Of a stretch of DNA of 64,000 nt, positions 35,092 through 48,400 are shown piece after piece. The number at the start of each line of letters is the position of its first letter. Positions within the stretch are counted from its first letter, which is position 1. The notes below the pieces were generated by a model. The model was given only the letters and a program-made list of their open reading frames with translations, made no database searches and was not told the origin of the DNA. The translations under genes were made by a program, and so were the position numbers. The stretch comes from Lonicera japonica (taxonomy: Eukaryota; Streptophyta; Magnoliopsida; Dipsacales; Caprifoliaceae): positions 9,699,386 to 9,763,385 of the forward strand of contig CM038471.1 of the NCBI GenBank assembly GCA_021464415.1. The letters run 5' to 3'.

Positions 35092-35900
35092 GACAACTGC
35101 TGTTGAGGTGAGGTAGCTGTGACATTTGTACCACCAGTCGCTTATTGATGATATAACAAGAGTTTACCGGTTATTAATTTTATGAATTATTAACTATCAA
35201 TACATTTCTCATACGGACCAGTCCATATGGATTTTGACTTTTTCCGTTGCTAAAACATTAGGGAGATATTTTTAGTAACAAAAAATCATCGCTAAAGGAT
35301 CGGTTCGTACAAAGTGATCCTTACGAAAGGCTTTTTTGATTAACTATTAATGGGTGCATGTGCCATAATATAATCATATATGCTTTTGCACGGGATTGGT
35401 ATTGTTATATGTTTATTTCTGTCCTTGAATACATAAGGGTCTCATCTTCTAAGTCATCTGTTCTTCCTGCTAAGGTCCAAAGCTCCTTGGTATATCTTGA
35501 GGTGACAAACGTAGTAGTTTTGTTTTCATCATTGCTCGTTTGTTTGTGTTTCAATAATAAATTCTTTAAAAGTATGTTTTTCTTGAAGTACATGAATGTG
35601 ATCCGTGTCATTAGTAATTATTTGATGTGCGAAGAAATTGATATAATTTAGCTCGTTAAATTTATACTTTGAAGAGAATGTATTATTATAATTACTATGT
35701 TTTTAGTGCTTTTTAGGTGCTCAGAAAGAAATGAAAAATATTGACTTTTGAACAAAGCCAGTCATATTTAAGTTGCAAAACAAGGGAGTGCTTAGCTTGA
35801 GTGGTATTTACACTACTGATGCATAATTAAGACTGGGTAGCAACATATTTGTTTTCGCCCTAAAGCAGCAAGCCCAAGCAACCTTTGCATCAAACTTGTT
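35092..35900. other. Intergenic, no gene recognised
   Basis: Contains an imperfect inverted motif pair (ggaccagtccatatgg and ggttcgtacaaagtgatcc) that could be a decayed MITE. The open frames on both strands at 35,358-35,651 overlap each other, and neither is supported. Confidence 0.4.
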
Positions 35901-35904
35901 TAAG

Positions 35905-36845
35905 CCATGGTGGGCCACTGCCCCACTGCAGGCCTTAAAAGGAGTGCCTGCGCAAATGTTTTATGGCCCCAAACTAAGTTTATATGTGAACTTGAGCCCT
36001 AGAGAAACAGCGGCAATCAACTTAATCAATTATCAATTATAAAAAAGGGCACAATGCCGAGCACTTGCTTCTTTTCTCTTTTCTTAAATTTTTCTTTTTT
36101 TCTTTTTAATTTTATTTTTTACATTCAAGATTTGAAGGTTGAAGATTATTTATCGGATTAATTTAACACTAAATAAGTTTTATTTAAATTTTATTTATTA
36201 TTTGATTCCTTGCATGGTAGCCTAAATTTGTTTATACTAATTAACTTTATTAATTTAATATTTCAATGTGAAAAAAAATTCTTCTTATTAGATGTCTATT
36301 TTAATTGATAAAAAATAAAATTGTATTTTTATCATTATAATTTCTTAGATTCACCTTAAAATTTGTTGAGAGCAAATATATGGTGCATTTTGATGAATAT
36401 AGTGAGTGTTTTGACCTCATACATAAGTTTGGTTGTGAAAAAATTATAATCGAATTTTATGAATTAATTAAACTTGAATGATTTTATTTTTTGCAAATAA
36501 CAGAGTTGAGAAACCAAATTACTGCGAGACAAGAGTAGAGTTTACATGCATAAATACTTAAGAATATGATATTAAATATATCACGCCGAAACCCTAGTCA
36601 ATTAATTCGTTGGTTTTGTTATCTTACTTAATATTATTTACTTTACTTAGTTTACTTTCTTTTGCTTTGCTTTATTATACTTATTTTATTTCATTTCACC
36701 ACTTTTCTGGCTAGATTAGAAATTTAGTAAAAAATTAACAAAGTAATTATAAAATATACAGTTTGAGTTTACGTGGGATTGACTTTTATTGCACGCTATA
36801 TTATTAATCGATTAATGCACTTGCAAGTAGTAAAATTGATCACAA
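35905..36845 (+). repeat. 5' LTR of the Athila-like element (approximate)
   Basis: Identified by alignment with 43,590-43,650 plus 47,258-47,991 and by the primer site just beyond its right end. At about 35,958 it contains the uninterrupted sequence caaatgttttatggcccc, the empty-site equivalent of solo LTR C. Confidence 0.6.
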
Positions 36846-36854
36846 CAAAGTTTT

Positions 36855-36872
36855 TGGCGCCATTACCCGGGA
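36855..36872 (+). other. Primer-binding site, tRNA-Asp type
   Basis: TGGCGCCATTACCCGGGA differs by a few bases from the standard Athila/gypsy primer site TGGCGCCGTTGCCGGGGA, complementary to the 3' end of tRNA-Asp. Its position after the 5' LTR fits. Confidence 0.8.
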
Positions 36873-37419
36873 TTCTAATTTAATCTTTTTAATTTAGTAA
36901 TTACATTCCTTCTATTAGTTAAAAAAATAAAAAAAAACATTCTGATTTTTAATATTTATATTTTTTAAAAATAAGTTAAGTACTTGAAATTTTGGGTATT
37001 TAGTGGTTCTAGACAAAAGAGTATATATAAATGGTAAGCTAAAAATTATGTGATGGTTTTTTGTCATAATTAGTAATGTATTATTACACTTTTTAAGAGG
37101 TTTTGAGTTCAATACTTGGCACTAACACCGTATTTAGGCCTTTTGATTTAAGCCTCTAATATGCTTAAATCTTTATTTATAGCTTTTGTCCAATAACAAA
37201 AAGTGGGATCTAATCCTAAAATTATTTTTACCCAAGTAGGATTTTTATATTTTATTTTATTAGTATTTTTATTAATATAATAATTATTATTAAATTAAAA
37301 ATTAAAATATATTTTAGAGAATTGTTCAGTTTATGAGCGTTTGTTGGAAATAAGGAAGAGTAAGACTTAATAGGATAGAAAATTTAGAAATTAATCATTT
37401 ATTTGAAGAAAAATTAAAG

Positions 37420-38700
37420 ATGGCTGAACGTAAAGATAATAATGCTTTAAAAGACCTATTTGCTCCCATATCTATTAATCCTCCATTGTGTTTTGTTTTA
37501 CCGACTACTATTGTTGCTCATTTTGAACTGAAATTGCAAGTAATCCAATTATTCACTAATTTTGATGGCTTAAAGATGGAAGATATCTATCTTCACATAA
37601 AAGACCATTTAGAAATATGCTCTACTTTTAAATTTCAAATTTTTTAGATTAATCTGTTAAGTTACACATATTTCCATTTTTCCTAAAAAATGGGTAAAGC
37701 TTGGCTAAATTCTTAATCCTAACCTTCACATTCTATCACCATGTGGTATTGGCTAGTTGCTAAATTTATAGCAAAATTTTTCCTTATGAATAAAATTAAT
37801 GAACTTAGGAGAAAGATAATTGATTTTTGCTAAGGAGATAATGAAAAATTCTTTGAAATTTGGGAGAGATTTAAAGATATACTACTTAGGTGCCCACATC
37901 ATAGTTTTGAGACTTGAAGATTAATTCAATATTTTTATAATGCTCTCTTACAAACTAATCGAAATATGATATAATCGATGAATAGGGGTAGTTTCTTAAG
38001 TTTACAAGATAAGATGAAGCTTATCAATTCTTAGAAGATCTATTCGAAAATTCTCAACAATGGGAGGCATGGAACTCGATCACAAATTAAAAAGAGTGGA
38101 GTCTATGAGATTCACGAGGATGTGGAAACTATAAAACAATTTGATGATCTAAATAAAAAAATAAAAACCTTAATGATGAGACTGTCTAACAACCTGATTA
38201 ACTTTGTGCAAAGTGAAGTATGCTCTAATTATATTAATCCTATGCATGTCACCTCGTCGAGTCAATCTATGTTAGGGTACACCGTAGACAATCTAGAACA
38301 AGTAAATGCTATGAATGAATATAGGCAAAATCACAATCCTTATTCAAACACTTATAATCCCAGATGGAGAAATCATTATAGTTTTGATGGCCCCAAAATC
38401 AATCAATTAATAATATGGGAAATCATAATATTAACCTTCCACCTAGTTTTAGAGCTCATGTGAACATGAATAATTTCCCATCTTTTATTACACAGCAACA
38501 ATTTTAATCTCTAGAAAATAGTTTCAAATCATTTATGAATGAGGGTAAGAAATACTACTTTAATAAATATTCAATCGATAACTCGGCTAGAAAGTCAAGT
38601 GGGTCAATTAGCAAACAAGTAGGTGGAACGAGAAAGAGGCAAATTTTCTAGTCATTCTATCCCTAACCCTAGATGTGCCATTAATAATGTTAATCAAATT
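37420..38700 (+). pseudogene. Athila-like gag remnant
   Basis: Broken by several frameshifts and stops. Recognisable parts in order: FELKLQVIQLFTNFDGLKME with YLHIKDHLEICSTFK (to about 37,640), FFEIWERFKDILLRCPHH (about 37,850-37,905), and EQVNAMNEY with NPYSNTYNPRWRNH (about 38,296-38,370). These are standard landmarks of plant Athila-type gag proteins. The nucleocapsid end is degraded. Confidence 0.8.
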
Positions 38701-38999
38701 CAAAATCCCTTTTGAATATAATCAAGGGTAAGTTAATGTAATCACTACCCTTAGATCAAGGCGCTAGATTGATAATCAAGTTAGAATGCCAATAAATGAT
38801 GAAAAAGAAGTAGAGGAAAAAAGGAAGAAAGTATTCTTGAAGAGTTAAACACTTCTATGAAAGATTCCAATCCTATCATTAACCCTAATGAATCAATAGA
38901 TGTGAAGTTAAAAAAAATTGTTCATAAACCCCGGTTTCCTTAAAGACTAAAAGACAACAAAAAGGAAGCTCAGTTTAAAGAAACTTAGGAAGTATTTAA

Positions 39000-39505
39000 G
39001 AAAAATTATATTAATAAACCTTTTCTAGATGCAATTAAGCAAGTCCCTTCCTATGCTAAGTTTCTTAAAGATTTAGTAACTCAAAAGAGAAAAACTAATG
39101 TTCCTAAAAAGGTATTCTTAACTGAACAAGCAAACTCTATAATTCAATATAAATTCCCATTAAATATAAAGATCCAGGTTGTCTTACTATATCCTGTCAA
39201 ATATGGAACTATCATATAGAGTGGGCTTTACTAGATTTAGGGGTTGGTGTGAATGTTTTGCCATATTTTGTTTATGAGAAATTAGAACTTGAAAAATTAA
39301 ATTATACAGCACTTCAATTGGCTGATAGATCTATAAAAATTCGTAGAGGAGTCATATAATATGTTTTGATTAAGGTTGACACATTTTACTTTTTAGTTGA
39401 TTTTGTTGTTATTGATACTCAACATACTCCTAATATGAAAAGGAAAATAGTAGTAACTTTAGGTAAACCATTCTTAGCTACATCTAATGCCCTTATAATT
39501 TGTTG
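39000..39505 (+). pseudogene. Athila-like protease remnant
   Basis: Shows AKFLKDLVTQKRKTNVPKK and FLTEQANSIIQ, then ALLDLGVGVNVLPY with the aspartic protease D at about 39,233 (the usual DxG read as DLG). LQLADRSIKIRRGVI and FLVDFVVIDTQ follow. In-frame stops at about 39,220 and 39,359 break it. Confidence 0.8.
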
Positions 39506-39512
39506 AAATGGT

Positions 39513-40133
39513 ATGATGAAGTTATCTTTTGGCAATCTCAGTACTGAACTTAATGTTTTTGATGTAACTGAAACATCCCTAGATTACAAAGATGGTTGTG
39601 TTGGTCAAATTAATTTAATTGATAGTCTAGTGGAAGATAAATTTTTCAAAAATAACGTTGATTGTTATTCTTCAAAAGAAGATGTGAACTTTAATGACAT
39701 ATCATTAGAAGATTTCTTTAAAGCATGCGGTCCAATTGATGATGGTATATCTTGTGAAACTAATGCTTTTCTTGATTCTCTTCATGATATTAATTCTAAT
39801 GAATTAGAGGAAAATATTGATAATTTTTTAAATAAATGTTCAAGCAATCTTTCTCATTTTGAAAATAGTATGGCAATGGACCCAAAATTTTTGCATGATA
39901 ATGAGACCTTAGATGTGATTGATAAATCAATGAATTTGAATTTTTATGATATCCAAGATGAGATTGATCGTATTAATTTATTTCTTACACCATTAGAGAA
40001 TTTCAAGCATAATGTTGAAGTTTTGAATTTTAACTCTCTTTATTTTGAGCCCATTGTGAATGATGAGATTTATGATGCTTATAATTCTTTTGAGAATGAT
40101 CATAATTTTTTTCATATATCTCAAGACCCATGA
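39513..40133 (+). pseudogene. Open frame after protease, 206 codons, acidic
   Basis: Starts MMKLSFGNLSTELNVFDVTE, which continues the post-protease part of the polyprotein. It then runs on as a highly acidic, Asn-rich segment to a stop. No reverse transcriptase motif follows. I read it as the linker normally found between protease and reverse transcriptase, with the rest deleted at about 40,140-40,560. Confidence 0.6.
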
Positions 40134-40810
40134 CCGTCATCAATTGACTATTTTTCTTATCTAGCGGGTCAAGATTATATAATGAAGCCTTGTTATGACA
40201 CTTTTTCGAGGCTACAGTGGAACCACTATTTTAAAAGCTATTCAATTTGTAATATAATCGAGCTAAATTGCTATATTTACTTTGATTTTATTTTTAAACT
40301 TATGGTGATATACGTGTTTTACTGGGATGATCCCTAACTATTTAGATTATTGATTTATGATAAATTAAATAAATTAAATATTTAATGATGACATTTGGTT
40401 ATGGATTTGTTTTCACATATTTTTGGATGCCATTTATATTATTGGAATGATTAACAATTCTTTTGTGCTTAAAGTTTTATCTAGTGTGCATGAATTATTT
40501 TCTTTGATAAATCACGTATCTAGGTTATATCTTATATAATTGTGTCGAGATTTTAACCGTTGCCACCCCCAAGGGCTTAGGTAATTCACCTAACGCCATG
40601 TCGCTTCAAGCCACTACCCGAAGTCAATCAAAAAAGGGGAAACCCAAACTCAGCGCTTGGTCCACAAGCCAATTAACCTTAAGCAGTAAAAAAAAATTAA
40701 GAATGTGCCACGCTAGAAGTATGCAAATTGTAAAAATCGAGAATTCCAAATATAGCCTTCAACACTTCAAATTTTATCCAAACCATCCGAAAAGCTATGC
40801 GCTCATCCTG

Positions 40811-43440
40811 TAATACCCCGTATTTTGTTTATGTGATAATCCTCCTCTTGAACCTAATTGAGGATTGATCTCCGTGCGAGGAGTCGATTTTCGTTCTTGA
40901 ACCTTCACAGTCGATATGAAATTTATAACAAGTCATATTAATGATATTATATATGCATGCATGGTTAGAATGCATTTCGGGAAGCCGTGGTCAAATTTGG
41001 TGGCTAACGGTGAAAAATTGAACTTTTGCCGATACGAGTTTTTGGCCAAATTTGAGAGGCCATAACTTTCTTATACAAAGTCCAAATGACTCCCTATTTA
41101 CATCTAGAGTTTCATCTCATTCCCCTCTACAAGTTCCGTGCTGAGCCCGAGTTAAGACAACATCATTTCAAGAGTCATAAAGGCAGAACAAAACAGGACT
41201 TCAGGCAGATTTGCCTATGATTGATCAGAGTTGGGTGGCAAGGTAAAATGTTTTGTTTTGACTAGATATTTATCCTCTTTCATCCCTTTCTACCCCCATT
41301 CGACCCAACACACTTTGAGAGGGCTAGAGAGAGGTGATAGCTTGACCAAAGTGAGATTTTAAGAGACATTTGGCTACTCTTCAACAAGATCCAAAATCAT
41401 CACCAATCATCATCAAATCATCATTATCTTCTTCATCTCCACCATGGCTATGGTTTCAAGTTTTTAGGGAAAATTCAGTATTGCTTCATTTCGGGTCAAT
41501 TATATGCTCAATCTTCTAGGATAAAGCTTCAATAAGGTGGGAACACTAGTATTCAAATTCCTTTTCAAGTTATTACACATTTCTTATTGCAAATCAAATT
41601 AACCATATTTGAAATATTGCATATGATTTATAATATTGGCATATTCATGGGGGTTAGGCTTGATTCTTTAGTTGCTATACACTTAATAGCATTCTAAGTT
41701 GATTATTATGCATAAATCCCCAATCATATGTTAAGTTTGATGAATATTCGTATAAAACCCTCACTAGTTGGTATGATAACGAATAACTAAATTGTGATAT
41801 GCGTATATATGGAGTCATATATGGATAATAATCATGATTTGATTATATTCGTTTATATTTGTAATATGATTGTTGTAATTAGACCCCTAATTCAATAATA
41901 TGAGATTTGTTGAGTATTTGGGCAGTCCGTAACTACGATGGAGACATATTTATATCCATGTTGAAGGATCCATGCATTGAGAACATAAAGGAGTTTATAT
42001 GGATTTCAAGCGACATAAATTAAGCTTACTACTTGGCTTAGAACTGAATTATTATATCATGAAGTAATTCCCATATTCATCAGACTAACTGATAAAATCG
42101 TTACTAAGCCACCAGTTAACGAACTTGGCGTGTTTTTTTTAAATACAACAATGATGCTATCGTATGAATTACGAAAATATGGATTGATATATATATATAT
42201 GTAAATGTACATGTCTGTGTATTATGTATGGGTATATTCTTTAGGGAATACTTTATATTAATGTTTCAATATAGCCAAGGACTAATGGTCTGTGGAGGGA
42301 CTTAGCCTTGGTGGCTACAAACTCTAATCTACGTAGAGGGATCCTGCTATAGAAGTGGCATACTCTATGGTTCGTAGGGGGACTTAGCTTGTTGCATACC
42401 CTGGACATCTAGGTGGTCCATGGGAGGACCCAGCCTTGGGGGTTTATATCGTAGTTGTTGTGCACAGTTGATGAAATCCTAAATACATAATATGAGAAGA
42501 TGGTATAATATGAACTTAATAAGTGAGACACGAGGTTAATGATTACAAGATTAGTGCCTACGCTTGTCTTATGATTATGATTTCTCATTATGGTTTGCTT
42601 ATATCTTAAGAATAGATATTTATTACTACGGTTTCCCTTATCTTAGGGATACTTTGTTGTTGTGATTTTCCAACATCTTGATGATATATCCTTTATCGTA
42701 TCTTCAGGGTTAGGATAACATTTGGTGTGCATTGCATAAATATGATTTTCACGCATATCGATATAGTATTTTTTTTACGCAAATATGTTACATATGTATG
42801 TATATATATATGGCGTATGCATTAAAATATGATTTAAACTACGTTTATATAGCATGTTGCATGTGCATTCTAAAATATTTTTTTTACTCAAAAGCCTTAT
42901 AATTCTCATTGAGCCCGTATTTGGCTCACTCATATTTTCTAAACAATTTTGCAAGTACATCCTTGGGGCGGCACGAGTATGCGATTAGACACCTCTGATG
43001 ACCATAAAAACTTGTAGTTGTCTGAAGATGACTCATATTTTATGTACAATACATATTCAAACACTTAGTATAGTTAAACTTATATTTTGTTTAATGTATA
43101 ATTGTTGTATACGGCGCAAAGTTTTCTTAATTCAGATTGGGACCTCGCTGGAGGATTTGTATTATATGGACATTGCTTATGTTAAGCAGACAAATAATAA
43201 TATAAATATGGGGTTTAATTTATAGTGAGAAATCCAATTTTTTTATTTACATGTTGGTTTGTTATCTTTACAAATTTCACATGCCAAAATTTTTCTAAAT
43301 CAAATTTTAAAACTGGATGTGTTTTTTTATGTTATATATGTAGATTAATTTTAATTAATTTAAACTAGTCGTCGCGTACGGCACCGTGACTAACCATGTC
43401 CCGGAGGCTTAAAACTCATAACGAGATTCGGGGCGTCACA
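40811..43440 (+). mobile_element. Solo LTR B, 2,630 bp
   Basis: Begins TGTAATACCCCG and ends GGGGCGTCACA. The exact 5-bp target duplication CATCC lies at 40,806-40,810 and 43,441-43,445. It shares internal landmarks with LTRs C, D and E: aaggtgggaacactagta, a 'gagcccgtatttggctca' block and the terminal motif. No internal coding region is attached, so it is a solo LTR. The termini and size suit a Ty3/gypsy chromovirus family (Tekay/Del type), but that is inference. Confidence 0.9.
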
Positions 43441-43650
43441 CATCCACGCAAATATGAATATGCTCTTGAGACATGCTAGAAGTGTTCAAACTATAAAAGT
43501 TATCCCAGATCCAAAAATCATTACCCAAAGCGGGATTTGTGACAAATTCAACTAATATAGTGGAATTAACAAGTGAACTAACAATGGAGCATTACAGTGA
43601 GCCACTGCATAGCTACATGCCTTAAAAGGAGTGGCTGTACAAATGTTTTA

Positions 43651-46600
43651 TGTAATACACCGTATTTCTTTTTCCGTGTTGACCTTCTCTTAAGCCCGGC
43701 ATGGCTTAATCTCCGTCAGAGAGTGAGCATTGGGTTCCGTGCCCTTCGTACCCGAACCCATAATTTTAGTATGTCATATTAGGTGTATTAAATTTCAGTG
43801 AGTGATCATTATGTTTTTCGGGTGGTTCGGGTTGAAACAGAAGCGTAAATCGCGTGTTTCGACTTTTCGCGATTCGTTGATTTCTGGCCAACTTTGAGAG
43901 GCCATAACTTCTTTATTCGATGTCCAAATGACTCTCCGTTTGCGGAAAAGTCTTCATTTCTTTTCCCTCTAAAACTTTTGTGTTTGGGCCGAGTCGAGAT
44001 TCAGCCATTTCGAGGTCCGTTTTGGGCTCAGAAAGTCATTTGCTGATGCAGTGACTTCCATGATCGATCATGGAAGGCCATGATCGATCATGGTCCTTTA
44101 GAGGAATTCCATAAGGGTTCATGATCGATCATGGGGGACCCATGATCGATCATGGTTCTCCTGAATGTCGGTTTTGAGCGTTTTTAACTCGTTTTTGACC
44201 CATTTATCACCCAACACTCCTCATTTTCGAGCCACACTCCTCCACCACTCTCTAGAGAGTTCTAGAGAGAGAGAAATATAGATTCTTTCCACTTCTTTAT
44301 CCTTCTACAAGATTGGAGCCTCGAATCGCTTCCTCCTTCGCTATTCATCATATTCCTCGCCTTCTTCTTCCATTAGAGCTCGTGTTGGAGCTAGGGTTTC
44401 GGCGAGACGGCTTCTTCGCTTCCTCAACTCCTTGATCTTGCTTGTCTAAGGTGGGAACACTAGTACTAAACCTTGATTTCAAATTATTACTTGTTGAATT
44501 AGAGTTTTGAACCCAAATTGGGGATTTTCATCAAAAGTACATGTTGTTTGCATCTTATGGGGATTGGGCAACGTAAACCTTAGATTAGTGATGTATATGG
44601 ATAGTTTATCACTTAGATATCATGTATCATCACTTATTACCATGTTATGAGCCTTGTTCCCTCATCTACACATCCTATCTTCATTGAGACTAAGGGGATG
44701 AACTAGGCTTGAGAGGATTTCGGGATTTATGCTTGATTTATGGTTGATTATGGATTATATGGATTAGATATGCATGTATACGTATATAGTTGAGAGTATT
44801 GAACTTTATCCATGATTGTTGAACCAAGAACTCATTAAGGTAGAGCGTATACCATAACATACGGGTTTAATGACTCGTGTAAAGTGTGCTAGGCATTAGT
44901 AACGATGATATGACCTCGATACTCTTTAAGAATGCATAGAACACACTTATTAGGGCATGGATTGCCTTAGTTAAGAACATCAACAACTAGGTGAGTTGTA
45001 TTAATATGCCGGTTGAGCGAGGGACACACTGATCGATAATTGGCTTAATGACTAGCTAGAGAATTAACATAAAATGTTTATAACACATGATGAGATGTAA
45101 TATATATTGATAATGAATTAACTGACCGAATAATGGGCAATGGTATGATATTGTACACATAATTGTGAGGATTGCCATATTATGTGAAATGACCAACGAT
45201 GAGAATACGGATTATAAGCGTGATGACGACGCTTGTGTTAACGATGATAATGATGATGTGACGAATGATGAACGATGAACGAAAATCATGATAATGATGA
45301 TGATTATGTGATTGTATATATATATGTTGATTAGCCATACGTGTGATGGATGATTGATGATTCTACGTATATTGTTGAATGCGGAATTGATATATTCATG
45401 TTGATGCGATCACACGTATGGGCTGGATATGATGATATACCGAGCACCGGGTAGCTCCCCGTGACTCGAAGGAGGGCCGCCTATTGCCGCCCCTGGGTGA
45501 AAGGCCCTAAACCGTGCACGGGAAAATGAAGTCGGTGACTTGGCCGGTGGTTGCGTGTGCCCACAAAGGAGAGCCCACTCTAGGTATCCTGCCTTCCGAC
45601 AGGACTATGTGTTCTCGGTTAAACGAGTTTCCCTGGCAGCGGAGCAGGTCTCGTGTGCCACTACTTTCCAAATGGTGAGTTTCCCGAGAAGTAGTTGGGC
45701 TACTAATGGTCATTACCCTGCTAGGGTATCGCCTGGTGTAGTTCTTTCCAGAGTGTCGAGATGGCTTGTATGAGGTGTTCTCTTCGTTAACTATTCGGGG
45801 TTTATTCCTGGGAAAATGTCCTGCACGGTTATCTCCGAATGAATTACTTAGAAAACAAGTCCCTGAGCCACTCCCCACTCGGAGGAGACATGAAATAAGA
45901 ACCTTGGACCTTTCGAGATCCGTTGTTCTGGACCTGGACTGACCGCGGGGTGAAACTGAGGCATTATACTGGAGACGTGATACAAGAGTTGTTGTGAGAT
46001 TATGATTATGCTGTGATTGTTATTGCATCGTATCATGTCTCGTATTGATATATATGTGTTGCCTTGGCTATGATGTAAATGATATAAAGACTTATGCGGA
46101 CACATCTAGACATAACATGATACACGTAGAAAACTATCGAGCCTTTCATAATGAATTAATATATAAAGTGGATGGAGATAATGATTATTGACTTAGTAAT
46201 GACATATGGATATACGGACGTGTATGGATTATGGAATAGCGAGCCAGATCATAATGCATATAATATACTCACAACTGTAAGGGAAATCGTAGCTAATGAG
46301 ATAACCTAATGAGAGTACGACGTAATGTAATGGTTTAGGCTAAAGATCTTGGGATGAAGTTTATTAGCTGGCCAAGTATAAGATCCATAATGTATTATAA
46401 TTAAAGTGATAACAATGAATACTTTGCCTATAGTTATGACTTATGGCATAAGTGACGGATGGCATAGAATTGTGTGGACTTACTGTCGAGAGCGGTTAGT
46501 CCGTAGCATGTCGGACCTTAGGAAGTTAGAGTTTGATACGAGGCGACTTTGGATTAGAGATATCTTCGAGTTGTGGAATTTCTTGGGGATTTATCTTATG

Positions 46601-47257
46601 TATGGTTAGAGGAGAGATCGGACAGTTAGTTAAATGGATTCCGGGTAGCTAGGATAGAGGTCCTAGTGGGGTTGCATGCACTTGGGTTTACATGGCATTG
46701 CATTGCACGTTTTCAAACTATAACGTTAAAGTAAAGTATTTTCTATATAAAACCTATATAGTTCCCACTGAGCCCAGATTTGGCTCATCCCGTTTTTTAA
46801 CAATTTTGCAGGCATAGCATCTCGGATGGAGTATGATGTACGTGTATAGAGGCCTCTGATGTCCACAGTCTGTGTCTAGTCCTTCTTCGAGAAAGGACTA
46901 TGTTGTATCATCATTTTGATTTCCTTATGATTGTAAACGGACTATAATTTGATAAACAATTTGTATTGTGTAACTGTATAAATGATTTTATATATGTGGA
47001 GTTGATTTAAGTATGGTTTGATGTAATTCCATTTGTATGGAAAAGTGATTTTAAATATTACATGTTGGTTTATTACCCGAACAAACTCCACATGCCGTGA
47101 TTTTATAAAATGAGCTTTTGAACAGGATCACCATTTTATTTGAGAAATTTTTTAAAAAGTCGTGATTTTTATATTTTAAACCTGCCGTCACGCACGACAT
47201 CCGTGATTAACCGGGTCCCGGAGGTGAAAACCTCAGGACGGGATTCGGGGCGTCACA
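43651..47257 (+). mobile_element. Solo LTR C, 3,607 bp
   Basis: Begins TGTAATACACCG and ends ATTCGGGGCGTCACA. The 5-bp duplication TTTTA lies at 43,646-43,650 and 47,258-47,262, and the related Athila 5' LTR at about 35,958 keeps the empty site. It shares landmarks with LTR B and carries four copies of a perfect palindrome at 44,055-44,155. Open frames at 45.5-46.1 kb overlap on both strands and are not genes. Confidence 0.92.
44055..44155. repeat. Four perfect palindromes, core CATGATCGATCATG, in LTR C
   Basis: Perfect dyads at 44,055-44,076 (22 bp), 44,078-44,093 (16 bp), 44,120-44,133 (14 bp) and 44,140-44,155 (16 bp), all around the same core. The sequence between them is unrelated. They lie about 120 bp before a purine-rich 'gagagagaaatatag' stretch, so probably within the regulatory part of the LTR. 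Confidence 0.9.
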
Positions 47258-47991
47258 TTTTATGCCCCTATACTTAGCCCATGTGTGAGCTGAAGCCTTA
47301 AAGAAATATTAGCAGTCATCTTAATCAATTATCAATTATAAAAACATGGCACAATGTCGAGCACTTCCTTCTCTTCTTTTTTCTTAAATTTTTCTTTTTT
47401 TCCTTTTTGTTTCATTCAAAATTTGAAGGTTGAAGATTATTTATTGGATTAATTTAATGCCACGTAAATTTATGCTAGGGTTATGATTAATTAATTCCAT
47501 TGTAGTGTTCATGCCAATCACTATAACAATTTAATGCTTCAATATTAAAAATAATTCTTCCTCGTTGTGCCTATTATATTCTAATTGATAAAAAATAAAG
47601 TTGGATTCTCATTATGATTTGTTAAATTCACCTTATGATTTATTGATAGCAGATATGGGGTTGTTTTGATAGATATAGTGAGTGTTTTGAGCCAATATAG
47701 AAGATTGGCTGTAGAAGAATTATAATTGAATTTTATAGATTAATTAAACTTAAATGATTTTATTAATTTTCCTCAAATAATATAGTCAAGAAACCAAATT
47801 ATTGCGAAAAAAGAGTTAATGTAGATGAACAATTAAGAAGATGATAATAAATATATGACTTTGAAACCCTAGTCAATTAATTCATTGATTTTGTTATCTT
47901 GCTTAATATTATTTAATTTACTTACTTTACTTTTTTTGGTTTTCTTTGTTTTACTTATTTTATTTTATTCCACCACTTTTTCTGGCTAGAT

Positions 47992-48400
47992 CACTACACC
48001 AAAACTCGCTAACTGGCATGGTTTTACTCCGTGCCTGACCACGTTTGGTACAGTTCCGAGCTGCGCCAAATACGACAGTACCAATTTATTTAACACGGCT
48101 TCACATCGTGCATAATTCGTACATTTTCTTGGTTAAAAAGTACCAATTTTACCAAATTTGATACCACTCTAGCATGGATACGTACCGTACTAATGTTATG
48201 ACACGTGTCATTTCGATGACTTTCCATGTGTCATCATACCAATGATATAATGATATCATTGGTGGCACTGCATAGGTACCCTTTTGGAACGGTTTTGGCA
48301 CTGCGTACGTACCCTTTTGGAACGGTTTTGGCATTGTCAAAAATCTATACAAGAATTAAATTAGAACGGTTTTGGCACGGTTCTTAGCCGTGCCAAAACG
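47992..48400. mobile_element. CACTA-like transposon end with subterminal hairpin
   Basis: Begins CACTACACCAAAA, a CACTA-type terminus. Within the next 400 bp are two direct copies of a 33-bp unit containing tacccttttggaacggtttt (about 48,270-48,335). A perfect 12-bp stem hairpin follows: GTTTTGGCACGG at 48,369-48,380 and its inverse at 48,388-48,399. The opposite terminus was not found in the window, so size and target duplication are unknown. Confidence 0.5.

Larger units (their letters stand above)
35905..47991 (+). mobile_element. Degenerate Athila-like Ty3/gypsy element with nested solo LTRs
   Basis: The outer ends are duplicated: about 35,905-36,845 corresponds to about 43,590-47,991 once solo LTR C is removed. 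Shared blocks include ggccttaaaaggagtg, caattatcaattataaaa and the tail tctggctagat. Directly after the 5' LTR lies an Asp-tRNA-type primer site, followed by gag and protease remnants. Recognisable reverse transcriptase, RNase H and integrase are absent. LTR outer limits are approximate. The element is old, with many stops, and holds insertions B (internal) and C (3' LTR). Confidence 0.75.
43590..47991 (+). repeat. 3' LTR of the Athila-like element, split by solo LTR C
   Basis: Left piece about 43,590-43,650, right piece 47,258-47,991. The right piece matches 35,962-36,720 up to tctggctagat and then stops where a CACTA-like end begins, so the last 120 or so bases of the LTR are missing. Confidence 0.6.

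Noticed and set aside
45507..46105. Frames of 77-123 codons on both strands in solo LTR C
   Set aside because: They overlap on opposite strands inside a non-coding LTR; the similar part of LTR D has no matching frame.
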